Part shown: in pieces, positions 11,574 to 24,961 of the stretch | Layout of the letters: each line of letters starts with the position of its first letter | Position numbering within the stretch: position 1 is the first letter of the stretch | DNA from: Branchiostoma floridae | Lineage: Eukaryota; Chordata; Leptocardii; Amphioxiformes; Branchiostomatidae | Length of the DNA stretch: 64,000 bases | Assembly: GCF_000003815.2 (NCBI RefSeq) | Contig: NC_049988.1 | Coordinates: 333,607 to 397,606, forward strand | Direction of reading: 5' to 3' | Notes under the pieces: generated by a model | The model's input: only the letters and a program-made list of their open reading frames with translations | The model's database searches: none | Told to the model about the DNA's origin: nothing | Made by a program: the position numbers and the translations under genes

Positions 11574-14500
11574 GTTAGGCTCAATTCCGGTGGCGGACAT
11601 AAAGAAAACAGTACAGAATAGAACCCCCCCCCCCTCAAAAAAAAAAAACGGCTAAAAACACGTTAAAGAAGCCGGAGCCAAGCCTCTGCTAAGGCGTAGA
11701 TCACATTTTCAAACCGGGGCCCGGCCGAGATGTTTTGCTTACTTGCTTTAAGATGAGATGTTTTAAGAAACGAAAAATTAAAGTGTATGAATAGAAATAT
11801 ACACAAATCATGCCCATGAATCTTATTTTGGCATTTTGATATCTATTAGATCATTATTTTCGCTCCCGAAAGCTGCCCGGCCAGGTCCCGTTTTGGAAAT
11901 GTGACGTAAGCCTTTGGCTAACGTCGACACATTTCCAAACCAACGCCAGGCTGTTTGTGGAAACGAAAAATAGAAATGTATACGTAAAAATTTAAACAAA
12001 AACAATCCCACGACTTTTCTCTTTACGTCTTGTGTAGTTTGGTGTCTTTTATATAGTACTTTTCGTTCCCAAAATTAAGTTGCGCGGTCGGACCCCGCTT
12101 GGAAATGTGACGACCTTACGACAACAGAAATACTAGTATCCGTGCTTCGGTGCACTCAGTACGGTGGTCGTTGACCGACTCACATGCCGCGAATTCTATC
12201 CAAGTACTTCAACTGCTCTCCTTCAGTAACAAGATTGTCCATACTGTTGGATTAGATTAGATTATATTACTTGTTACATTATAGCAATAGTACATAGTTT
12301 AACTTTCATGTATATTAAGATAACCATACATTGTACCTGTTACAATTGTGGAGCACTGAAGCTCTTTATTTCTGCAACCACAAAAGAGAAACGTACCATA
12401 CACAGCGTAAGAACACGCAACGGGTTGGAATGAGTGCAATGATTTCTGAAAGCTCCAAATTCTTACGTGCAATTACGACATTGTATATTCCATATGCTAG
12501 TAATGTTCAGCGTAGAGTGACAAGAAGATATCAATGGGCACATATTATGTGAGCCAAATTAAAGTACACTATTTTAACAAGTGACCGTAGGTAACATACT
12601 TCGTGACGTATTTATAGTTTACGCATCAGTTGCAACAGCATATATTATGCCGATGATATTGGCAGTCCCAGGCAGACAACTAAAAACGAACAGGAAAGAA
12701 AACGAAACTCTGATATTACTGATAGTTTACCAGGACAAGGTATGTACGTTTATTATAACACTGGCACTGGCCAATGAAATATGCTGGGAAGCCAGAGTCT
12801 AGCAGCTCTCGCGTACGTGGGGTGAACCCGTGCCAAGTGGTCGCAGTAAAATGCCCTGTATATCAAGACCTGTCTCTGTAATATTTGTTCTATTGTTAGC
12901 ACATTTACATTTAAACATGAAAAGTAAACACTTTCTAGTGGGGCTTTTGTTGCTGTGGATGAAGGTTACAGTTACCTATTCAAAAGCGCCACCTTGTGTC
13001 AGCCATCACGAATAGCAGAGTATGTGACACATGGTCAAACAATAAGAGCCATGGTTAAACGATTAATCAGTAAGTACATAGTACGTATACTTGTATATCG
13101 CTTAGCATATCTGCATGGTGCTTGACTTTAAGCCTAGGTCCTGGGTGCAAGTTCCAATTATTGCCCTTTTATCACTTCACTCGGGAGAATTAAGTACCTT
13201 GCTTCGATTAGGACTGTCCCTCGGATAGGACATTAAATAAGGTCCCGTGATTGAGGAGAGCCACACTTCGAGCACGTTAAAGAACCCACCACATTTAACG
13301 AAAAGAGTAGGGGACCTTCCTGGTGTGAGTGGTTCAAATAAGTTAATATGCATATCACGCTGAATTATGATTATTGCTTCGACACATAATGTGTGGACTA
13401 TTACAGACTAAAAACTTCCCATTTGATTGAAATAAACATATGAACACACAGCGTTTTATCTGGAACCTACATTAAAATAAACATCAATAGTCTGGCATTT
13501 GAACGTTTGAATACAATAAACTGTGTATTTCTTACACGGTATGCAAACCTTGTCTAACACGCACAGCAAACAAATACCAGTACACACCTGGTTTCAGTAC
13601 ATGTATTTACGAAATAATTCTCAAAGTAATGCATCCAGAGGTTTGATTTGATTGTGATTTTATTTTTTTGCACATAAAAAGAGGCATATATAAAGTAAAG
13701 ATAAATGATACATAAAAAACTGTGCGGGAGAGAGGTAGAAGCCAAAAGGCTTATAGGAGCCCTCCTCCTAACAACTATTGAACACAATTCGAATAAAATA
13801 ATTGGAATGCTAAACAAATGATAACAAAATAAAAATGTGTAACAACAATTAGATGATCAACGATAAGGCAATGTAGCAAGTAACATGAATGAAACTATCT
13901 AACAAAGTAACGATAATAACAAATCAATCAATCAGGTGTGACCCTGATAAAATGGAGCTCGATATAGGAGATTACTATAGTCCACCTTACGCCTTGCTAA
14001 TATGACTTACGGGCATCGACACACCAACTAGTCCATTATTGTCCAGCAAACAGCAATACAATATTTATACTCCTGGTTACAAATAGAAATTCTTCGTTGA
14101 AAGACAAAGTTAGAAAATAACACAATAAGGTGCGTATTTATTACACAGTGCCTAAACCTCGCCAAACACAGTAAAACAATCTACACAAAGACTATTTCAC
14201 TTCTTGTTCTAAGTACGTTTTAGTAATAAACTTGTTAGATATCATCCGATGATAGTGTTGGCATGTCTTACATTGTGTTTTTTTTTCAAAAATCAATTTC
14301 CATATTTCGCCGGTTGTCATATGTATCAACAACAGGGCAAGCGCACACACAAATACACACACAAACACAAACATACACACACACACACACACATATTGTA
14401 ATATTGGCGTATTAATTAATCATTATCACCGGGCGTTGTAAGGTATTCCACACTAGCAAAAATAAAATGTATCATCAAAGGAACAAATGTACCTTTAATT

Positions 14501-14651
14501 GTCTCCACAATGCACATTGCTACATGACTTAATGGTCGTCTTTCGATCAGTATCGCGAACGGAAGTTTGCTTTGCATGTTGGTCAAACCTACATAGAAAG
14601 TGATTAGCAGCTCCACAAGTACAGGATCGTACGGGTTGGGGTGCATTATGC
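11574..14651. other. Intergenic stretch with repeat fragments
   Basis: No gene recognised. It holds homopolymer C/A tracts (11620-11648), an imperfect hairpin at 11892-11938 (GGAAATGTG paired with CACATTTCC), a SINE fragment at 13123-13345 and a CA/CACACA tract at 14340-14394. Open frames are short and carry no known motif. Confidence 0.5.
13123..13345 (+). repeat. tRNA-derived SINE fragment
   Basis: Contains CACTTCACTCGGGAG, GTCCCTCGGATAGGAC and CACGTTAAAGAACCCACC, all shared with the full-length copy at 55690-56180. The 5' tRNA-like part is degraded. Confidence 0.6.
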
Positions 14652-15515
14652 CTAGGTTACACATAGCCGAATTTAGCTCCCGAACATCAGCCGACCCTTA
14701 GCCGACTCAGGTCGGCTGGTGTTCGGGAGCAGTCTGACCACGCCTATCTTTTAGCGCCGAACATGTCCCGAACATGTCCCAACCATCTCCCGACCTGTAA
14801 ATGACTTACTCCCGACTGTGTCCCAAATGCTAACTTACCTTTTACCAACCATCCCAACCTCTAGCCACAGACTGCCGAATCACTCCAGACTGATTCCCAA
14901 CCGATTGCTAACCCTCTTACGACTTGAAATGGACATAATCAGCGATTTTTAAAAAGTAGCCATTTTCATTTTTTATCAAAATAATTCTTTCTTCTATTAT
15001 GTAAGCATCACCAAGAGATCAAATTTGGATCACAGATAGCTCTAATACGGTATTTATGGTTCTTTTTGTTTTGGGCTGGATGTCGGTCGTGTGAAGTTCG
15101 GGGGGTGATTCGGCTACGCCCTGGTAATAGTCATTTTGCTTGGGATTGAGTTAGCAGAGATTTGTCTACGGTTTTAGGGTGAATCGTTGGTAGGTTGGAA
15201 ACAAGCTGGGAGTGTTTAGCAGTGTTTATGGCTTGGTTAAGCAGTTAAAATTTGATTGCTGAGTTACTCCCGAACACCAGTCGAACACTAACCGACCATG
15301 CCGAACACCAGCCGACCACCAACCGACCCAATCCAGACCCGCCGTTCAGAGCCGAATGTTTTGAACATTTCAAAACATTCGGCCGAGGCAGCCGAACACC
15401 AGCCGACTCAGCCGAACGTCAGCCGACTACAGCCGACTACAGCCGACTAGCTCTTGAATCACTCCTAACCCATAGGGAGAGAGTCGGGAGCCAAATTCGG
15501 CTATGTGTAACCAAG
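14652..15515. mobile_element. Non-autonomous DNA transposon with long terminal inverted repeats
   Basis: The left end (CTAGGTTACACATAGCCGAA) and right end are inverted copies over about 30 bp with one or two mismatches. Sub-terminal DNA is rich in short repeats of CCGAACACCAGCCGACTCAG type in both orientations. No transposase frame is seen and no clean target duplication could be found, so the superfamily is not assigned. Confidence 0.7.
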
Positions 15516-15561
15516 GGTCTTCATCCTGGCACATGACATCAAATACGCTTGTTCCATTATA

Positions 15562-16383
15562 CCCCCATCACATTAGGCGCGATTCGATCGGAAGACTAGT
15601 TTACGAGCTCTAAATGACATTTTCGTGAGTAAGACGTCCGGTGTTCTCACGATCATCTTGCGATTTTTAGGGATCGCCGGTAATTTTCAGGAGTCTTACG
15701 ACGGTCGCGGTGCAGCGAAACATGTTCTTAACATAAGCGACAAGTCGCAGGAGATCTCCAAGATCGCAGAGCTCGTTACCGAGTCGCAGATCGTGCGTGC
15801 AAATAGTGCGTACCTCGCAAGGGTATCGGTCAATAGTCTTGCGTCAATCCAACGATTGAAGACCGATAGTCGAGCACAGAGATAGTTATTAATCATCGAG
15901 CGCAAATCGGAAGGCGAACGCCCGTTAGTCGGGCGACGTTCGGGCGACGTTCACCCGACTTCCGATTGTTTACAAATATTGAATTTCTGGGAATGTGAGG
16001 GTAATTCTAACATTGTGGCCCCTGTGGCAGTATGTAGGCTGGCTTTGTGACACACTAACCCTAACTTTCCTTTCTTGTGTCATTTCTATTATGCCCGCGC
16101 ATTCCATTCATTGGTTAAAAAGATTCCGACAACAAAATAAGCAACATTTATTGATCTCTTGCCTTTTTTGAGGAACGTTTTGTGTTCCCTTGTCCGCGTG
16201 CAAGAGGTCATGGGAGGTGCATTATCATAGATTTATTCACCGTCGATCGCACGAAGCTCGCTTATATGTGAGGGGGACAGATTTGGGGCGAAAAATACAC
16301 AAGACCATCTTAAGATCTTAAAATCAGCCGACCTTCCTGCGATCGCGAAGTACGTCCGAAGATCGTATATAATGTGAGGCGGG
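15562..16383. mobile_element. Terminal-inverted-repeat element flanked by TA
   Basis: Left CCCCCATCACATTA and right TAATGTGAGGCGGG are imperfect inverted copies, each flanked by TA, as expected for a TA-targeting element. A third related end (CTTATATGTGAGGGGG) lies inside at about 16262, so a nested or rearranged copy is possible. The interior is rich in CGATC motifs and has no transposase frame. Confidence 0.5.
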
Positions 16384-17312
16384 TATTAGAGATTCTAGAA
16401 ACAAATATACAACAAGGGACACCTTACATGTATGTCAGGACTCCGAGACTTAAAAATAAAATAAATCACAATAGGGTCAGCCTAGACGTCATCTGTAATA
16501 AAATGTCTGCGTTGAATCTGTGCGGATCTTGTTACTCATAGAATATGTGAATTAAATTGACATTTCTAGTAATTCAAATAAAAAGCGAAATGAATCTTTA
16601 GCTATGTGCCAGAATGCATGTATCCTTGGCTGCCTGCATTATCACAAAAAATAGTTCTTTTGTAGTACCATGAAAATTGAGTCCGCATCATAATTGTTAA
16701 TCACACATCAATGTCTTAGTTAGCTCTCTCCATAGAACAAAATACACTTATAAGTATATTAATTGATGTGACATTGTACATTGATTGTAATCCTCAATTA
16801 CACAACGTTAACCATCAGAAACAAGGTCATCATTACCATTTCATAAAAAACTCCGACGGATCTTACAAAACTTACCACTAACTTTAAGCCTCACTTAACT
16901 CTACGATGCATCATCAGTTACAGTCACTCGAATTTGAAGAGAGAAAAGCGTACACATAATTAGTTTTAGGTAATGTCAGTCATTTATAAATTACTGTTAA
17001 ATCAGTTTACAGAAAAATTATCGTATAATGAATATAGAAAACGTGTATTAAAAGCGCTATAAGTGTTGTTTTCCACTTTATGGGGCATATACAAAAAGTT
17101 TTATTCTTACATTTACATATTATTAATTAGCCTTTAGGAAATTGGGAGAGGGAAAACCATGACATATCAAAGTGCTAGCAATCTGTAGTCGTATAATGTT
17201 TTTAGTAAAGGTTCCGTTAAAATATACATCTAAATAAAATCCTTTACATCCAACTGTTGGAAAATAAGGCTACGTCAGTCGTGACGGATCCATCGGGTTG
17301 TGCGGGCGAAAG
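16384..17312. other. No recognisable gene or repeat
   Basis: AT-rich intergenic DNA; nothing recognised on either strand. Confidence 0.5.
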
Positions 17313-18530
17313 CGTGAACCACCTATACTCCAGGTACAGACTGGTGGTACAGGCACATCTAAGATGTATATATACTTTCGGCAGACGTCAGATAACGGTA
17401 GAGCGAGTAAATAGGATGTTTGAACAGATGGTAACTTTTCACAGTAATCGCCTAGCGACAGTACATATAAGGGTTGGTGCAATGGAGATATTAAACAAGT
17501 TTTTAAAGGACAATGTTCAATCAATTTGGAAGCCTTGTGTCTCAAGTATGTATGACTGGGTAAGATGCATAATACTGCTGTTTGTTTCCTTTGATAAAGA
17601 GGGTAAACCCCTGAGTTAGAGTTGAGTTAGACAGGATCCGTGAATCTGATCGTTGAGATAGTTGACTCTATCATTACTAATATTGTATTAATAACATATG
17701 TCGTCAAACAAATAAATCCATCGTAGCCTATCTGCTGTCCAAAAGACAGTCAAAAATATTAAATGATAACTCATTGAAATGAATGTTTATGGTCATGTGG
17801 AGTTGTTTTCGGTTGTTTTTTGTAGTTTCAAGTTGTTTTCGGTTGTTTTTGGTAATGAGGTAATGAGTAAAAGTTGTTTTCGATAATTAGTGAAAGTTGT
17901 TTTCGGTTGTTTTCGATAGTTTTCGGTAGTTTTCGGGTTGTTTCTATTTTTGAAAGTGAGACCCCTATTTACTGTACTGCTTTAACTAGTACAGCCAACT
18001 AAGAATATCCCTTCTCTGCAATCCTCAGGACCTTGTAACCTCAACCCTTGATTTGAAAATTTTGTCTGATCCATCCAGCCCTAACTCAACTCTAACTCAG
18101 GGGTTTACCCTCTTTATCAAAGGAAACAAACAGCAATATCATGCATCTTACCCAGTCATATATACCTGAGACCAAACGTTTCCAAATTGATTGAAAATTG
18201 TCCTTTAAAAAGTGTTTCCTATCTCCATTCTAACATATGTGTATGGGTACATTATGTTTGTATGTATATATACGCATATGTATATATGTGTATATACATA
18301 TATGTATGCTGTATGCATGTATATATGTACACCTTTTATGGTTGCTTTGCGGTTACACTAACCCTTATATTTATTATATTTATTTTTAGTGAGTTATATT
18401 TACCGTCGCTAGGCGATTACTGTGAAAAGTCCCCACCTGTTCAAGTATTTACTTACTCTACCGTTATCTGACAGCTGCGGAAGATATATATACATCTTAG
18501 ATATATGTCCTCGATATCCTAGATGGTTCA
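17313..18530. repeat. Large inverted repeat upstream of the protease gene
   Basis: 17313-17636 and 18073-18530 are inverted copies, clearest in the tract GATAAAGAGGGTAAACCCCT (about 17597) and its complement (about 18098) and in CAGATAACGGTAGAG (about 17390) against its complement (about 18460). The right arm carries an extra microsatellite-rich insert (about 18233-18390). The spacer is G/T-rich with many GTTGTTTTCGG units (17800-17945). The right arm ends about 35 bp before the protease start codon, so it includes the promoter-proximal DNA. Confidence 0.8.
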
Positions 18531-18563
18531 CACCCGAGCTGTGACAGCCGACTGAAACTCATC

Positions 18564-21500
18564 ATGCACTTCTTCGCCCTTCTTGCTCTTGTCTCTTACG
18601 CTGGTAGGTATCATCTTGTAACAATGCCGACAAATTTGGCCCGGATTCGTTTATCGGCCGATGGACGCTGAAAAGTTACCAAAGATTATGGGCTGTTGTT
18701 TCGTGTAAACATCTAACCTACCACTTTATGATATACGGGGCTCGGTGACTTTGCGTAAATCAACCAATCTCTTAAAATCGAGCAATGATCAAGAGAACAC
18801 TGGGTGTATTTCTGCCAAAAAATTTACAGCTGCCATACTCGTCAGGGAGTTTATTTTGCTGCTGTGTGACGCAGACTTACGAGATTTCTAAAAAGTGTTC
18901 TAGCACACCATATGGTGTCCAGTTGCACAACCACCGTACGCAACTTACCCTTGGTTACTGTTAGGTTACAATGAAGACATTATAATTACCTTTTCGAAAA
19001 CATAATCACTGAATCAGAAAGTTAAAATGAAATGGCATCTGTTCAGATTGGCAATCAAAAACAAATGTAAATCAACCAGCCTTTGTCGGGATGTCATTGA
19101 AGTTGAGACATCCAGATAGACAATACGTCAAATAGCAATTTCTGAAGCAACTGGATATGATTTTGGAAAAGGTAAAAAACATTGACTGTTCCAAAACCAT
19201 ATCAAGTTGCTTGAGTGATTTCTACACAGCATTTATGAAGACATTAGCACAAACGCTAGGCGTTCAAAAATTTGGACGAGAAGGAAGATGGCAATTAAGG
19301 AAACAGTTTGTGACAATTATAAAACCTTGAAGATCTATTCCACGTACACCTGACAAAACGTCTGCTTGTCCAGCGGCGGAGGGATATGAAGACCGGATTG
19401 TCGGCGGTGCGGAGGCTACCCCGGGTGCCTTCCCGTGGCAGGTGTCCCTACAGCGGTCCGGCAGCCATTTCTGTGGCGGCACGCTCCTCAACAGCCAATG
19501 GGTCCTCAGCGCCGCTCACTGTTTAAACAGGTGCTGTAGGATTTATCACTTTCTTTCCTTTGTATCATTACTCTGTTACTGGAGGGTAACCTCCAGCAAC
19601 AGAGTCTTGTAATCACTTTGTGCGTTGAGTGTTCGCACCTATATCTCTGTGTTCTGTATGCCACAATCGCATGTGGATTGGCATGTCGCCTGTACTCCTT
19701 TGGGAAATGATGCACGTTCTTTTTTTCGCCGTAGCTGTTTTTATTACGGATGTAATAATTTCAGTTTTCACCTCTACGCCGTCAGGTATAGTGGTTCAGG
19801 TCTTCCTTATGATCACGCCTTAAGCCTTGTTGTAATTGGATACCGTCAAGCAGATGTTGTCCTAGTTTTTTGCGAAGTAAGGGGAGTCATTCTTACTGTG
19901 CGGTTGCACCTTGACTCGTCACCGTTGCGAAAGTCAAACAGAGTGACGTGCTCTATATTAGTAATTGATGCATAATAATGCATTAGACGTTTGAACGCCA
20001 TACAAGCTACAGAGTATCGGCAAGTATAGGCGATCTCAGAGTAGAAAGAACGTTATCATTTACTCCCCATGATACCATTGTCAATGAAGAAAGTTACCAC
20101 TGTATTGTGAAAAGTAAAGGTATTCAACTACATAATACTGAGGATGAAAATGAAATCCATATAAAGTCAAACCTGTCTATAGTGGCCACTCAAGGGACCA
20201 GACAAATGTGGCCACTTTAGACAGGTGGCCCCTGTATAGAGGTGGCAACTTGTAGATAAAATACCCAAGGGACCGACAAAAAGTGGCCACTATGGATAGG
20301 TGGCCCCTCTGTAGAGGTGGCCCCTAATACAGGTTTGACTGTAATAAGACGCGTTGAATGTCCGTCTACGGACTATGCTGTATCATTCACAGTGCCATAA
20401 CCGTGGTCGCTGGAGAGCACGACTTGAGCAGAAACGAGGGGCACGAACAGAGGCGTAGCGTAGAACGGATCATACTACATCCAAGTAAGAATCTACTAGT
20501 ATTACATATACGTACATCACGTGATTCTTAGAGACGCACATGTTATTGGGTTAAACCACATGCTCAAACTGTGTGTGTGCAACAGACTACCAATATCACT
20601 TTAAAAATTGCATCACTCGACACAACGAGGTTTTATGCCGAAATACGTTGGAAACTGATCAAATAAGTGCTTGAACATATTGCTAAACTCTGCACCAACA
20701 CGAGCGCTTTGTCACCGCCGGTCTCCTTGTCTAGACTTCAACAGCAACACCCTGGATAACGACATCATGCTCATCAAGCTCAGCTCTCCCGTCACCATCA
20801 ACTCTTGGGTCAGCCCAGCGTCTCTGCCAGACACCATGGTTTCTGCCGGGACAATTGTCATCGTCACGGGCTGGGGGTACACTGGATGTAAGTACCAGGG
20901 CCACCGTCACGGGCGGGGGGAACACTGGATGTAAGTACCAGGGTCACGGTCACAGGCTGGGGGAAACACTGGATGTAAGTACCAGGGTCACCGTCACGGG
21001 CTGGGGGAACACTGGATGTAAGTACCAGGGTCACCGTCACGAGCTGGGGGAACACTGGATGTAAGTACCAGGGTCACCGTCACGAGCTGGGGGGACACTG
21101 GATGTAAGTACCAGGGTCACGGTCACGGGCTGGGGGGACACTGGATGTAAGTACCAGGGTCACAGTCACGAGTTGGGGGGGCACTGGATGTAAGTACCAG
21201 TGTCAGATAAGGTAATGGACATACGAGCGAATGTAAGTACCAGTGTCTGATAAGGTTACGGACGTACGAGCGAATGTAAGTACCAGTGTCTGATAAGGTT
21301 ACGGACGTACGAGCGGATGTAAGTACCAGTGTCTGATAAGGATATGGACGTACGAGCGGATGTAAGTACCGGTGTCTGATAAGGTTATGGACGTACGAGC
21401 TGATGTAAGTACCAGTGTCTGATAAGGTTATGGACGTACGAGCGGATGTAAGTACCAGTGTCTGATAAGGATATGGACGTACGAGCGGATGTAAGTACCA

Positions 21501-24500
21501 GTATCTTACAAGGTTATGGATGTTCGAGCGGATGTAAGTACCAGTGTCTGATAAGGTTATGGACGTACGAGCGGATGTTAGTACCGGTGTCTGATAAGGT
21601 TATGGACGTACGAGCGGATGTAAGTACCGGTGTCTGATAAGGTTATGGACGTACGAGCGGATGTAAGTACCAGTGTCTGATAAGGTTATGGATGTACGAG
21701 CGGATGTAAGTACCAGTGTCTGATAAGGTTATGGACGTACGAGCGGATGTAAGTATCAGTGTCTGATAAGGTTATGGACGTACGAGCGGATGTAAGTACC
21801 GGTGTCTGATAAGGTTATGGATGTACGAGCGGATGTAAGTACCAGTGTCTGATAAGGTTATGGATGTACGAGCGGATGTAAGTACCGGTGTCTGATAATG
21901 TTATGGACGTACGAGCGGATGTAAGTACCGGTGTCAGATTAGGTTGTGGATGTACAAGCGGATGTAAGTACCAGTGTCTGATAAGGATATGCACGTACGA
22001 GCGGATGTAAGTACCAGTGTCTGATAATGTTATGGACGTACGAGCGGATGTAAGTACCGGTGTCAGATAAGGTTGTGGATGTACAAGCGGATGTAAGTAC
22101 CAGTGTCTGATAAGGATATGCACGTACGAGCGGATGTAAGTACCAGTGTCTGATAAGGTTATGGACGTACGAGCGGATGTAAGTACCAGTGTCTGATAAG
22201 GTTATGGACGTACGAGCGGATGTAAGTACCAGTGTCTGATAAGGTTATGGACGTACGAGCGGATGTAAGTACCAGTGTCTGATAAGGTTATGGACGTACG
22301 AGCGGATGTAAGTACCGGTGTCTGATAATGTTATAGACGTACGAGCGGACGTAAGCACCAGTGTCTGATAAGGTTATGGATGTACGAGCGGATGTAAGTA
22401 CCAGTGTCTCATAATGTTATGGACGTACAAGCGGATGTAAGTACCGGTGTCTGATAAGGATATGGACGTACGAGCGGATGTAAGTACCAGTGTCTGATAA
22501 GGTTATGGACGTACGAGCGGATGTAAGTACCGGTGTCTGATAAGGTTGTGGATGTTCGAGCGGATGTAAGTACCGGTGTCTGATAAGGTTATGGACGTAC
22601 GAGCGGATGTAAGTACCGGTGTCTGATAAGGTTGTGGATGTACGAGCGGATGTAAGTACCGGTGTCTGATAAGGTTGTGGATGTACGAGCGGATGTAAGT
22701 ACCAGTGTCTGATAAGGTTATGGATGTACGAGCGGATGTAAGTACCAGTGTCTACTAATGATGAAGGTACGAGCGGATGTAAGTACCGGTGTCTGATAAG
22801 GTTATGGATGTACGAGCGGATGTAAGTGCCGGTGTCTGATAAGGTTATGGACGTACGAGCGGATGTAAGTACCAGTGTCTGATAAGGTTATGGACGTACG
22901 AGCGGATGTAAGTACCAGTGTCTGATAAGGTTATGGACGTACGAGCGGATGTAAGTACCGGTGTCTGATAAGGTTATGGACGTACGAGCGGATGTAAGTA
23001 CCAGTGTCTGATAAGGTTATGGACGTACGAGCGGATGTAAGTACCGGTGTCTGATAAGGTTATGGATGTTCGAGCGGATGTAAGTACCGGTGTCTGATAA
23101 GGTTATGGACGTACGAGCGGATGTAAGTACCGGTGTCTGATAAGGTTATGGACGTACGAGCGGATGTAAGTACCGGTGTCTGATAAGGTTGTGGATGTAC
23201 GAGCGGATGTAAGTACCAGTGTCTGATAAGGTTATGGATGTACGAGCGGATGTAAGTACCGGTGTCTGATAATGTTATGGACGTACGAGCGGATGTAAGT
23301 ACCGGTGTCAGATTAGGTTGTGGATGTACAAGCGGATGTAAGTACCAGTGTCTGATAAGGATATGCACGTACGAGCGGATGTAAGTACCAGTGTCTGATA
23401 ATGTTATGGACGTACGAGCGGATGTAAGTACCGGTGTCAGATAAGGTTGTGGATGTACAAGCGGATGTAAGTACCAGTGTCTGATAAGGATATGCACGTA
23501 CGAGCGGATGTAAGTACCAGTGTCTGATAAGGTTATGGACGTACGAGCGGATGTAAGTACCAGTGTCTGATAAGGTTATGGACGTACGAGCGGATGTAAG
23601 TACCAGTGTCTGATAAGGTTATGGACGTACGAGCGGATGTAAGTACCAGTGTCTGATAAGGCTATGGACATACGAGCGGATGTAAGCACCAGTGTCTGAT
23701 AAGGATATGGACGTACGAGCGGATGTAAGTACCAGTGTCTTATAAGGTTATGGATGTACGAGCGGATGTAAGTACCAGTGTCTACTAATGATGAAGGTAC
23801 GAGCGGATGTAAGTACCGGTGTCTGATAAGGTTATGGACGTACGAGCGGATGTAAGTACCGGTGTCTGATAAGGTTGTGGATGTACGAGCGGATGTAAGT
23901 ACCGGTGTCTGATAAGGTTGTGGATGTACGAGCGGATGTAAGTACCAGTGTCTGATAAGGTTATGGATGTACGAGCGGATGTAAGTACCAGTGTCTACTA
24001 ATGATGAAGGTACGAGCGGATGTAAGTACCGGTGTCTGATAAGGTTATGGATGTACGAGCGGATGTAAGTGCCGGTGTCTGATAAGGTTATGGATGTACG
24101 AGCGGATGTAAGTACAACTGTCTGAAAAGGTTATGGATGTACGAGCGGATGTAAGTACCAGTGTCTGATAAGGTTATGGATGTACGAGCGGATGTAAGTA
24201 CCAGTGTCTGATAAGGTTATGGATGTACGAGCGGATGTAAGTACCAGTGTCTACTAATGATGAAGGTACGAGCGGATGTAAGTACCGGTGTCTGATAAGG
24301 TTATGGATGTACGAGCGGATGTAAGTACCAGTATCTCATAAGTCGATGGACATGCTAGCGGGTGTAAGTACAAAAGTAAATGAAAAAGCCACCACGAAAA
24401 CAGCGAATACAGAATCGCCGCGAATACTTATCCATCTACAGTATCCCAAACTCACCATTTCTACAATCTAGTTGGTCCCCGCCTCGCCAGTTGAAAAATA

Positions 24501-24926
24501 TAGGTATCCTGCCGTCAAGGTGGGTGCGTGACATTTTGTGCCACGTAACTGATAGCTGTGTTGGGTTGGGAACATAGAGGTCCTAAGTTCGATACTCTCC
24601 GTCCCCCGACGTTGAAAGGCTCTTTAGACGACCTTCTTCACTCCACCCAGATGTAAAAACGGGTACCTGACTTCGGTCGGGAAGGTAAGATACTTTAGTA
24701 CTACTCTTGTCTGTACTTTGCATATGGTACTGTTGAAACAAAATACGTAACTTGAGCGCAGTGCCACATTGTCCTCTTTTTAAACAAAAGAAATATTTGT
24801 TGAATGTCGCTATGTGCCGGATGCTGTTAATTGTTGGTCTATTATCGTTTCCAGTTTGGGGGCGGATATAAGTAAACAGTATTAAGGGGGTTTGCTCTTA
24901 GACTCCTTTGCAGTCTTCGGACGGGG

Positions 24927-24961
<35 letters not shown>

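Noticed and set aside
21815..23497. Open frames on the minus strand (21815-22123 and 23060-23497) with repeated peptide
   Set aside because: They are translations of the 43-bp minisatellite, whose period is not a multiple of three; they simply lack stops.
20862..24375. CRISPR-like regular direct repeats
   Set aside because: Units are contiguous without unique spacers, derive from an exon border and lie in a eukaryotic intron.
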